A DNA stretch of 34,275 nt, taken from the NCBI GenBank assembly GCA_945919465.1, contig CAMEJG010000023.1, forward strand, positions 1 through 34,275, in the 5' to 3' direction. The translations under genes were made by a program, and so were the position numbers. The notes under the pieces are model-generated. The model was not told the DNA's origin and made no database searches. It saw only the letters and a program-made list of their open reading frames with translations. How positions within the stretch are numbered: the stretch's first letter is position 1; each line of letters starts with the position of its first letter. The DNA comes from an uncultured Anaeroplasma sp. (GTDB taxonomy: Bacteria > Bacillota_I > Bacilli_A > Acholeplasmatales > Anaeroplasmataceae). Positions 24,405 to 31,960 of this stretch are shown here, piece by piece.

Positions 24405-26009
24405 CTAGTCCATATTCTTTTCTAGCTTAATTCTTGATTTAGCTAGTTCATTATAGAATGCAGTCATTGCTTGATCAAATGTCTTATTATATAAATACAT
24501 ATCGTTTACACAAGTTTCTAGATTATCACGAACAACAGATGAACCATTAAATGCTGGATCTGTATAATAATAATCAATTTCTGCAATTGCGGAATTAATA
24601 CCCTTAGAAACTGCTGAATTTTGTAAATAGAACATCTTGTCATCAGCATTTGTTAATTTTGATAAATCCCAGCTTGCACAATCTAATAATCTCTTGAAAT
24701 CAGCTGATTCTCTTGCTGAATTACGAACAGGTAAATAACCAGTTGAAGTTGAAAAGAATACTTGATTTTCAGCATTTGATAAATATTTAGTTAATAACCA
24801 AGCTGCCATCATTTGATAATTATCTGATGCCTTACTTAATATCGCAAGATTAGTACCTTGTTGAATAACTGCTTGAGTATCTGTAGCACCATAACCCTTT
24901 TGAGGTACTGTAGTAGTTTTTAATTCATAATTCTTAGAATCATTATTCTTAACACCTGCAGTAGAACCAATTGAAATAAAGGCTTTTCTTACTGCCATAT
25001 ATGAAGAACCATATGAACCTGTACCACCTGCTTGAGGGAATTGGAATAAATTATTCTTAGCTTGATTTAAGAAATAAGTTTGAGCCTCATAATTTGATTT
25101 ATTATATGCAGTAACTACACCAACACCATTAGAATTAATCATAGTATATTTACCAGTACCACCCCATTGACGAGATGTTGTAATAAAGAAATTTGATTGG
25201 CTATCTACATATACTGGATATTTCATATCAGAATCTACATTATATGTACCGCCATTATGAGTATAAGAAATAGTAGATTTATTGCTAACAATATATTGAC
25301 TTACCTCAAATAACTGTTCCCAAGTAGGATTATCCCATGTACCTTTTTCTGATAACCAGCCCTTTGACTCTAAAATTGGATCAACTACATTTGAATTATA
25401 ATACATAATTTCAGTTGATTTATTAAAAGGGATACCAGCAACAGAAGTTTTTCCTTCAATAAGCATTTGAGTTTCTTCCCAATATGATTTAACAAAATCA
25501 TTTGAAGTTGTAGTAACGCCTTCTAATGCTATATCAGGGTTAGTATTATATACATATGAATCTAATGGTAATAATAAATTTTGTTTAATATAATCAGCAA
25601 AATGGTCTGGATAACCTAATACAAGTGTAGGAATAGAACCACTATCTGCACCTAGGTTAACAGCACTACGAAGCCCATCATAGCCTCCGCCCTTATTAAC
25701 GATATTGACATCAATATTGAAGCCCTTATCAGTCATTTCAGATTCAAAATTTTCAACAAGCTCAATTAGTGGGGCAGATACTGCATCACCAAATGAATGC
25801 CAAAAATCAAATTTAACTGATTTACCATTTTTTAATTCATTATAAACACTTGTTAAGGTTTCATCCTCTACAGGAGTAATTGTAGTTTGACTGTTTTGAT
25901 TTGATGTAGCTGAAGAGTCTGAACTACCATTTGAAACCTGTCCACATGATGCAAGTGTAACACCTAAAGCCATTGTCATGGCTGTTGTGAAGAATATCTT
26001 CTTTTTCAT
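24405..26009 (-). CDS. ABC transporter solute-binding lipoprotein (family 1, UgpB/MalE-like)
   Basis: This 534-residue lipoprotein has signal peptide and lipobox (LASCG), a Ser/Asn/Gln linker, and a family 1 binding-protein fold (KFDFWHSFGDAVSAPLIELVENF; the GIPFNKSTEIMYYNS segment near 200; an AAWLLTKYLSNAENQ segment near 430 typical of sugar and glycerol-phosphate binders). It is longer than a typical 420-residue maltose-type protein. By fold it would be called a sugar binder, but the nuclease neighbours suggest a nucleoside, nucleotide or sugar-phosphate product. Ligand identity is inference. It is 15 bases downstream of the second permease. Confidence 0.88.
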   Translation of the reverse strand: MKKKIFFTTAMTMALGVTLASCGQVSNGSSDSSATSNQNSQTTITPVEDETLTSVYNELKNGKSVKFDFWHSFGDAVSAPLIELVENFESEMTDKGFNIDVNIVNKGGGYDGLRSAVNLGADSGSIPTLVLGYPDHFADYIKQNLLLPLDSYVYNTNPDIALEGVTTTSNDFVKSYWEETQMLIEGKTSVAGIPFNKSTEIMYYNSNVVDPILESKGWLSEKGTWDNPTWEQLFEVSQYIVSNKSTISYTHNGGTYNVDSDMKYPVYVDSQSNFFITTSRQWGGTGKYTMINSNGVGVVTAYNKSNYEAQTYFLNQAKNNLFQFPQAGGTGSYGSSYMAVRKAFISIGSTAGVKNNDSKNYELKTTTVPQKGYGATDTQAVIQQGTNLAILSKASDNYQMMAAWLLTKYLSNAENQVFFSTSTGYLPVRNSARESADFKRLLDCASWDLSKLTNADDKMFYLQNSAVSKGINSAIAEIDYYYTDPAFNGSSVVRDNLETCVNDMYLYNKTFDQAMTAFYNELAKSRIKLEKNMD

Positions 26010-26024
26010 TTTATTTCTCCTTTT

Positions 26025-26912
26025 TTATCCTTTTATACCAGAACGAGATACACCGTTCATAATATACTTCCTAAATACGATAAACGCAATTAATAATGGT
26101 AATGATACAAGTAGCATACCAGCCATTACGTAGTTTGTATTTACTAAACCTGAATCATTTCTAAACATTTCCATTATACCATTTGTAACAAGATTCATTT
26201 CCTTTCTACTTGTTACTGTACGAGGCCAAATATAAGCATTCCAGCTACCAATCATTGAAAGAATGGTAATTGTAATAATATTTGGTCTAGCAATAGGGAT
26301 CATAACCTTCCATAAATAACCAAAGTCAGTTACACCATCTACTTTAGCAGCATAATATAATTCATTAGGAATTTGTCTGAAATTTTGTCTTAAGAAGAAG
26401 GTATAAAATACACTAGTAATAAATGGTACTATTAACGCTGTATAGGTATCTAGCCAACCAAAATTCGCAACAGTAGTAAAGTTTGTAATAATCATCATTT
26501 CACCAGGAATCATCATTGTAGCTAGTAATATTGAGAATATCAATTCTTTACCTCTAAATTGTAATCTAGCAAAGGCAAATGCTGCAAGAACTGTAATAAT
26601 TACAGTTAATATTGTTGAAACCGTACCTACTAATAAGGTATTTCCCATATAACGCCAAATCATCGAATATTTTTCATCTGTAAAAAATATACTTAAATTA
26701 AATGTCCATTCCTTTGGAAATAATCCTTGTGCTACTGTAGTATCTTGAATTTCAGCAGTTGATTTAAATGCTGAGAAAACCATCCACATAAATGGAATTA
26801 ATGTAAATAATGCAAAGAAAGTTAATACTAAATATAGAATAATATCTTTAATTAATTTTGCTGCTTTATATCTTCTTTCTTCACTTACACTATTAAAATA
26901 TCTTTCTTCCAT
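26025..26912 (-). CDS. ABC transporter permease, CUT1 type (MalG/UgpE-like)
   Basis: This permease of about 295 residues has six membrane segments. The EAA-type loop that contacts the ATPase, YYAAKVDGVTDFGYLWKVMIP, lies near residue 200. A GTG 24 bases upstream is in frame, but AGGAGG sits eight bases before the ATG at 26912 (MEERYFN), right after the stop of the first permease, so I choose that. It pairs with the upstream permease to form the membrane channel. Confidence 0.93.
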   Translation of the reverse strand: MEERYFNSVSEERRYKAAKLIKDIILYLVLTFFALFTLIPFMWMVFSAFKSTAEIQDTTVAQGLFPKEWTFNLSIFFTDEKYSMIWRYMGNTLLVGTVSTILTVIITVLAAFAFARLQFRGKELIFSILLATMMIPGEMMIITNFTTVANFGWLDTYTALIVPFITSVFYTFFLRQNFRQIPNELYYAAKVDGVTDFGYLWKVMIPIARPNIITITILSMIGSWNAYIWPRTVTSRKEMNLVTNGIMEMFRNDSGLVNTNYVMAGMLLVSLPLLIAFIVFRKYIMNGVSRSGIKG

Positions 26913-26922
26913 TGGGCACCTC

Positions 26923-27909
26923 CTAGTAATGAACACGTTTCTTATTATATAGCATTTGGAATCCAGTCACTATCATAATAAGTATGAATAATACTACTGC
27001 AGATGCAGAAGATACAGGAAGTAATTGCCATTGAGAAGCACCAGTAACCTGATTGAAGCTATTATAAATATATCCGACAGCAGTCATGAATTGTGAATCA
27101 CTACCACTACCCATTGTATCACCATAAATAGCTACAATAGATGAATATGCTTTAAAGGCACCAATTAATGACGTAATTGTTATATATAAAACCATTGGTG
27201 ATAATAATGGTAGAGTAATTTTTCTAAATACTCTCCATTTAGAAGCACCATCTAGCTGAGCAGCTTGATAATATTGCTTATCAATACCTTGAATACCACC
27301 AACAAATACCAAAATCTTAAATGCTAGTCCATTCCAAATTGTATAAGTAATAATAACAATCGCACCAGCCCACATTGCAACTGTTTTATCAGTTAAACCT
27401 TCAATAGGTATATCTCCTATCCAGTTAATTGCTGCATTAAACATTCCATTTATTAAACCATTCCAAGAGAAAATTGAAGCAAATACCATACCAAATGCAA
27501 TACCATTAGTAACATAAGGTAGGAAGAATATTGTTTGGAAAATACCTCTTAAAGGTTTAATTGAACATAGCGCAACAGATATTAATAATGCGATAATAAT
27601 TGAAAGTGGAACTGAGATTACTGCAAGTAATACAGTAAAGGCTACAGCACTCCAAAATGATTTATCCTGAAGTACAGGAATTTCCTTACCCCATTCCCAA
27701 GCCTCCATAGAAGGATTATAGGCTGGGTCAAAATAAGCACCAAAACCCCAACCAACAAAATCATTGATTCCTGATGGAGCATCTGGATATACTTTGAATG
27801 AAGTAATTATTGTATTAATAATTGGATAAAATGTAAATAACGCCATTAGAAGAAGCATAGGTGCTAAGCATATGGCTGCTTTCCATCCATCCTTTTTCCA
27901 TTCAAGCAT
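26923..27909 (-). CDS. ABC transporter permease, CUT1 type (MalF/UgpA-like)
   Basis: This 328-residue permease has six membrane helices and the EAA loop YYQAAQLDGASKWRVFRKITLP near residue 215. An extracytoplasmic loop (residues 35-85) is longer than in UgpA. Its start overlaps the last base of the ATPase stop, so the two are translationally coupled. It forms the channel with the following permease. Confidence 0.93.
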   Translation of the reverse strand: MLEWKKDGWKAAICLAPMLLLMALFTFYPIINTIITSFKVYPDAPSGINDFVGWGFGAYFDPAYNPSMEAWEWGKEIPVLQDKSFWSAVAFTVLLAVISVPLSIIIALLISVALCSIKPLRGIFQTIFFLPYVTNGIAFGMVFASIFSWNGLINGMFNAAINWIGDIPIEGLTDKTVAMWAGAIVIITYTIWNGLAFKILVFVGGIQGIDKQYYQAAQLDGASKWRVFRKITLPLLSPMVLYITITSLIGAFKAYSSIVAIYGDTMGSGSDSQFMTAVGYIYNSFNQVTGASQWQLLPVSSASAVVLFILIMIVTGFQMLYNKKRVHY

Positions 27910-29003
27910 TATTTAATTCTCCTTCCTTGATCATCAAAGATATAATATCTTGTTAATGAGAACTTATAGGAATTTCCTGGTTCTACTAAAATTCCAGAAG
28001 GAACAATACATTTAAATGTTTGATTTAAAATACCAGGTAATCTAAAGACAACAGTTTTATCACGGCCTATATATTCAACAAATTCTACATCCATTTGATA
28101 TTTTCCGTCTTCTTCTATTCTAAAAAATTCTGGACGGAATCCTAAATGAACTGATTCTGTATATTCAACTCCTAAAGAAGTTTCTAATGAATCCACAAAT
28201 TCTTGAGTACCAAAATTAACATGTCCATCATTATATTTAGCCTCAACAATGTTAATTGGAGGTGTACCTAAGAATTTAGCAACAAATTCGTTAATTGGTT
28301 CATTATAAACATCCTGAGGAACTCCAATTTGTTGAACAACACCAAAGTTCATAACAACAATCTCATCAGAAATACTCATTGCTTCTTCTTGATCATGAGT
28401 TACAAAAATAGTAGTAATTCCTGTTGTTCTTTGAATTCGCTTAATCTCTTCTCTTGTTTGTAAACGTAAACGAGCATCAAGATTTGATAATGGTTCATCT
28501 AGTAATAATACCTCAGGCATTTTAACTAAAGCACGTGCAATGGCAACTCTTTGTTGTTGACCACCTGATAGTTGACTAGGCTTACGATCCATATAATCCT
28601 CAATACCTACAAGCTTTGCCATTTCTAATGCTTTCTCATAAGCTAACTGTTTTGGTTCTTTACGACTTAATAATGGAAACATTATATTCTCAGCTACACT
28701 TAAATGTGGATATAATGCGTAATTTTGGAATACTAATCCAATACCTCTTTTTTCTGGAGGTAGGTGAGTAACATCTCTATCTCCAAACATAATTTTTCCA
28801 TCTGTAGGTAAATGTAGTCCTGCAATCATATATAATGTTGTAGATTTTCCACATCCTGAAGGTCCTAGTAAACCAATAAGCTTTCCATCAGGTACATCAA
28901 TATTAATATGATCTACCGCAACTACCTTTTCTTGAGGAACTCCTCTTTTTTTCTTTCCTTGTTTATCAAATTCTTTTGTTAAATCAATTAGTTTTACTTC
29001 CAT
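27909..29003 (-). CDS. ABC transporter ATPase (UgpC/MsmX-like)
   Basis: This 364-residue ATPase has Walker A GPSGCGKST near 50, Q-loop VFQNYALYPHL, signature LSGGQQQRVAIARAL near 145, Walker B VLLLDEPLSNLDARL, and switch His in FVTHDQ. A C-terminal TOBE-like regulatory region (about 245-360) has a LGFRPEFF motif as in MalK/UgpC types. These ATPases energise CUT1 importers and can be shared between systems. A ribosome binding site (GGAGG) precedes the start. It lies 15 bases after the metallo-beta-lactamase lipoprotein gene. Confidence 0.95.
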   Translation of the reverse strand: MEVKLIDLTKEFDKQGKKKRGVPQEKVVAVDHINIDVPDGKLIGLLGPSGCGKSTTLYMIAGLHLPTDGKIMFGDRDVTHLPPEKRGIGLVFQNYALYPHLSVAENIMFPLLSRKEPKQLAYEKALEMAKLVGIEDYMDRKPSQLSGGQQQRVAIARALVKMPEVLLLDEPLSNLDARLRLQTREEIKRIQRTTGITTIFVTHDQEEAMSISDEIVVMNFGVVQQIGVPQDVYNEPINEFVAKFLGTPPINIVEAKYNDGHVNFGTQEFVDSLETSLGVEYTESVHLGFRPEFFRIEEDGKYQMDVEFVEYIGRDKTVVFRLPGILNQTFKCIVPSGILVEPGNSYKFSLTRYYIFDDQGRRIK

Positions 29004-29018
29004 ATTTATCCTCCATTA

Positions 29019-30782
29019 CTAATATTTTAGCTCATAAAACTTTGTATCAACAAATTTTTTATTATCTTCACCAGTAACCTTAACACCATCAACTAAATAG
29101 CCCTTAGTAGGTCCAAATCCTGTTACAGTAATTTCATTTTTTCCATCATCTGATAAATGAATAGTACCCATAGTACCATTGTAATATAAATTCTTTGTTT
29201 GCTTAATTTTTGATGTCGCAAGAATTCTTGATACGAAGGTTCTTGTTGGGTGAGCCTGTGCACTATCAAAAATATTATCTGAATAAACTATTGCGGCAGA
29301 AACTACAGCTATTTCTGGATTTACATAATTTAAGAATGAAGCGGAATTAGAATTTTTACTTTGAGCTCCATGATGACTAGCTTTATAAACTGTCATATTT
29401 TGAATATCTTCTTTTTCTAAATAGCTTTCATAATTACCAGAAATATCACCAGTATATAGATAAGTGTGGTCCTTAAATGTGAGTTTAACAACAACTGAAT
29501 GCTCATTTTCATCATTACAATCACTATGAAGCTCAGTGCCACTTTCCTGATAAGCACCTGTATTTAATACCTCTAAAGATAAATCATCTGAAAACTTATA
29601 TAGTTTAGAAGCTCCATTTTTTAGATTCACACAATCATAAGCTGAATAATAATCACAATTTGAATAATAGTTACGATATCTTTCATAGCCATAATCTGTA
29701 TTTCCACCAGTATAGCCATAATCAATAATTAAATCTACATCAGTAATAGAATTTAATGCACCTGTCGTAAAACCTCCCAAATGGTCTTGATGACCATGAG
29801 TTGCAATTAATACTTCGAGTTTATTATCTAAGCATTTATCCTTTAATATATTATTGACATTAGCCCCATCATCTTGTTGTCCTGCATCAATAAGCATATC
29901 AAAATCACCAGAATGAATATAGATAGAATCTCCATATTGATATATCATTTCAAGAACGTAAGTATCTAACTTATCTCCAACATTTGTGTAATATTTAGTA
30001 CCTGAGGATAAATCAAATTGATGAATTTCAAATGTATCATAGCTTATTGTAATTTCTCTTATAGCCTCATTGTAATAAGACCCAAAAGCCAATGATGCAT
30101 CAATAGTAATTTTTGATAACCCATCTTTACTAAAATCTAAGGTAGCCTTTAATAAACAAGGATTATAATTATATTTTGTGCCAAAATCAATATTAATATT
30201 ATCGAATACATTTTCAAATCTTGTAACATCATTAGTTAATGTAATTTGAAATGATGTAGAAGTCTTTTTTTTATAATTTAAAGTTGAATCTAATAAATTA
30301 GATATGCCAACAGTTCTAAATATATCATTAGTTTCATAATAATTTTTTACACTTGAATCATTTGATAATTTATAATAAAAAGAATTATCAGAATATTGAA
30401 GGGTTCCTTCACTTGATAATGAAGAAAATTCTCCATAGTAATAATTATTATTTAAATCAACATTTGTAGTTCTTGAAGCTAAATAGATATTATTATCCTT
30501 TGAGACTTTTGTCTTTTCAATTATAGTAGCGTATTTAATATTCTTTAGCTTTATAAATTCATTTTCTAAAGAAATATTAATATCTGTAGATGTAGTAATA
30601 TTTTCTAAACTTGTTGAAGGAATATTTGTAGGGATACTAGTTGTTTCATTTATTGGTATACTTGTACTAATATCAGTTGAAATATTTGGACTAGAGCTAC
30701 TAGCTTTATTAAAATTGAGATTACAGCCTGTCAGTAAGAAAACTAAGCATACTAAAAGAGCAGTAAAAAAACTTTTTTTCAT
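29019..30782 (-). CDS. Surface lipoprotein with ComEC-like metallo-beta-lactamase domain
   Basis: This 587-residue protein leads the seven-gene operon. It has a signal peptide and lipobox (LLTGC), a Ser/Thr/Pro/Ile linker (about 25-70), an unrecognised beta-rich domain (about 70-250), and a metallo-beta-lactamase fold (about 265-550). The metal motif THGHQDHLGG gives H-x-H-x-D-H near residue 325, followed by EHSVVVKL, YTGDISG and ASHHGAQSKNS. This order matches the C-terminal domain of the DNA uptake protein ComEC, in which that domain is thought to degrade one DNA strand. Secreted stand-alone relatives are poorly characterised. Nuclease function here is an inference supported by the SNase neighbour. 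Confidence 0.82.
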   Translation of the reverse strand: MKKSFFTALLVCLVFLLTGCNLNFNKASSSSPNISTDISTSIPINETTSIPTNIPSTSLENITTSTDINISLENEFIKLKNIKYATIIEKTKVSKDNNIYLASRTTNVDLNNNYYYGEFSSLSSEGTLQYSDNSFYYKLSNDSSVKNYYETNDIFRTVGISNLLDSTLNYKKKTSTSFQITLTNDVTRFENVFDNINIDFGTKYNYNPCLLKATLDFSKDGLSKITIDASLAFGSYYNEAIREITISYDTFEIHQFDLSSGTKYYTNVGDKLDTYVLEMIYQYGDSIYIHSGDFDMLIDAGQQDDGANVNNILKDKCLDNKLEVLIATHGHQDHLGGFTTGALNSITDVDLIIDYGYTGGNTDYGYERYRNYYSNCDYYSAYDCVNLKNGASKLYKFSDDLSLEVLNTGAYQESGTELHSDCNDENEHSVVVKLTFKDHTYLYTGDISGNYESYLEKEDIQNMTVYKASHHGAQSKNSNSASFLNYVNPEIAVVSAAIVYSDNIFDSAQAHPTRTFVSRILATSKIKQTKNLYYNGTMGTIHLSDDGKNEITVTGFGPTKGYLVDGVKVTGEDNKKFVDTKFYELKY

Positions 30783-30818
30783 TTAAAAATCTCCGTTGTT
30801 TCAAAATTCTTCTACTAT

Positions 30819-30847
30819 ATTTTATCAATATTTATTAGTAAAGTAAA
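30819..30847 (-). promoter_or_regulatory. Promoter of the seven-gene surface operon
   Basis: On the minus strand TTTACT (30847-30842) and TAAAAT (30824-30819) are separated by 17 bases, about 37 bases before the first start codon. Fair match only. Confidence 0.5.
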
Positions 30848-30900
30848 CACAAAAATTGACATAAAAATACATAAAACACTTTCCTGAATAAAAATGTTCT

Positions 30901-30954
30901 TTAAAATATATGGTTGGTAGGTGGTTTTTCCATCTCTTAAAATATATGGTTGGT
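30901..30954. repeat. Two copies of an 18-bp direct repeat
   Basis: TTAAAATATATGGTTGGT occurs at 30901-30918 and again at 30937-30954, a 36-base period. The bases between contain a small hairpin (GGTGG-TTTTT-CCATC). The repeat lies between the operon promoter and the deleted insertion sequence. No third copy was found, so it is not a CRISPR array. Confidence 0.8.
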
Positions 30955-30994
30955 GAAATTGAAAAGAAAAACCTCCATGTTATATAATGTTATT

Positions 30995-31362
30995 GGCAAA
31001 TAACTTTTTAAAATTAAGGAGACTTTTCATATTGTAGTATAATCCCTATTCTGAGGAATTAAAATATGAAAGGCTTGAATTTATTATTGAAGAACTTAGA
31101 CGCAATACTAAATATTTACTATACAAGCTTGATGCCAGACTGATTAACACTTGTCCTAAGTGCAATTCTAATAATACTATAAAACATGGTATTCGAAGAA
31201 GAAAGATTGAAATAAGCTTATTACTCATTATTAAATAGATATTACTCTAGAATATTCTAGATTTAAATGTAAAGATTGTCTTTCTGTATTCTCTGATGAT
31301 GCTTCAAAGTAGAGACTACGATTATAAAACGAAAAAAATTAATATTTAAAAAGTTATTTGGC
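30995..31362. mobile_element. Deleted insertion sequence with 18-bp terminal inverted repeats
   Basis: The left end GGCAAATAACTTTTTAAA (30995-31012) and the right end TTTAAAAAGTTATTTGGC (31345-31362) are inverted repeats with one mismatch; 16 bp pair perfectly. They enclose 332 bases that encode a broken zinc-finger transposase N-terminus. The whole element is 368 bp, so it is a non-autonomous deletion derivative (MITE-like). I could not identify a flanking target-site duplication. Confidence 0.75.
31038..31312 (+). pseudogene. Transposase N-terminal fragment with zinc finger (ISL3-like)
   Basis: One plus-strand frame reads YNPYSEELKYERLEF... then INTCPKCNSNNTIKHGIRRRK and ends at a TAG near 31238. 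The next part, EYSRFKCKDCLSVFSDDASK, continues in another frame up to 31310. Together they form a CPxC...CxxC zinc finger like that at the N-terminus of ISL3-type transposases. The catalytic DDE part is missing. The family assignment is tentative, but the coding origin is clear from the paired cysteine motifs in two adjacent frames. Confidence 0.6.
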
Positions 31363-31418
31363 ATATAAAAATTTTATATCAAAAAGCACAAATTAACCAA
31401 AAACTTTATTATATAAAT

Positions 31419-31852
31419 CTAATCCATATGCTGTTTTTCAGGCATTCCCTTTAAAATTCTATAGGTTCTAGATTTATCCTCTTTTCTTTCAGCAACTAAG
31501 AATTCGACCTTCTTATCCTCTTTTGTTTTGAAATAAGGAGGATTACTTATAATTACATCTACAGGATCATTTTTATAAGTAATAATATCTCCACAAATAA
31601 TTTCTGTATTCTCAATATAATTTAATTCCATATTTCTTTTGGCTAAGACAACACCTTCAGGGTTTATTTCAAGCCCAATTAATTTCTTTGGGTGAAATAA
31701 ATTAGCATCCTGATTTGTTCCCAATCTAATACAGTATCATTTCTATAAATGTTTAAGAATTCACCTAAAACGAAGGTATTAATTCTTAGCATTGTATCAT
31801 CCTGATATAATTCAATTTCTGGATGATTTGATAAATAATCCTTTGTAATCAT
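31419..31852 (-). pseudogene. Frameshifted and truncated TrmN6-like tRNA methyltransferase
   Basis: The frame opens at the ATG at 31852, with GAGGAT just upstream. It reads MITKDYLSNHPEIELYQDD, continues to RNDTVLDW, and then loses frame near 31724. After a one-base shift it continues GTNQDANLFHPKKLIGLEIN..., CGDI and VDVIISNPPYFKTK. Motif I should be L-D-(L/I)-G-T-N-x-G, so inserting one T restores it. These motifs match the YabB/TrmN6 family, which methylates an adenine of tRNA. After NPPYFK the similarity ends, and the frame stops at 31419, so about the last 100 residues are also missing. The gene is dead. Confidence 0.7.
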
Positions 31853-31922
31853 AATATCCTCTTTTAAAATAGTTTTCTTTAATATAATTTTAAAGCATAA
31901 TCTTTTTTTTAAAATGATATAG

Positions 31923-31955
31923 AAAAAAAGCCGATTTGAATCAAATCGACTTTTC
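31923..31955 (-). terminator. Terminator after the ABC ATPase-permease gene
   Basis: On the minus strand AAAGTCGATTTGA and TCAAATCGGCTTT pair (one G-T) and are followed by TTTT. It lies just past the stop of the gene. Confidence 0.85.
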
Positions 31956-31960
31956 CCAAA

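Noticed and set aside
24405-29003. A plain sugar importer with no link to the lipoprotein genes
   Set aside because: Not excluded for substrate, but the genes are spaced by 12-53 bases with the nuclease and MBL genes inside one promoter-terminator unit, so I treat them as one system.
30901-30954. A short CRISPR array because of the 36-base period
   Set aside because: Only two copies of an 18-base repeat are present, the repeat is not palindromic, and no cas gene is in the window.
31046-31228. A 60-residue minus-strand protein in the deleted insertion sequence
   Set aside because: The zinc-finger signal (CPKC, CKDC) is on the plus strand; the minus frame is its shadow.
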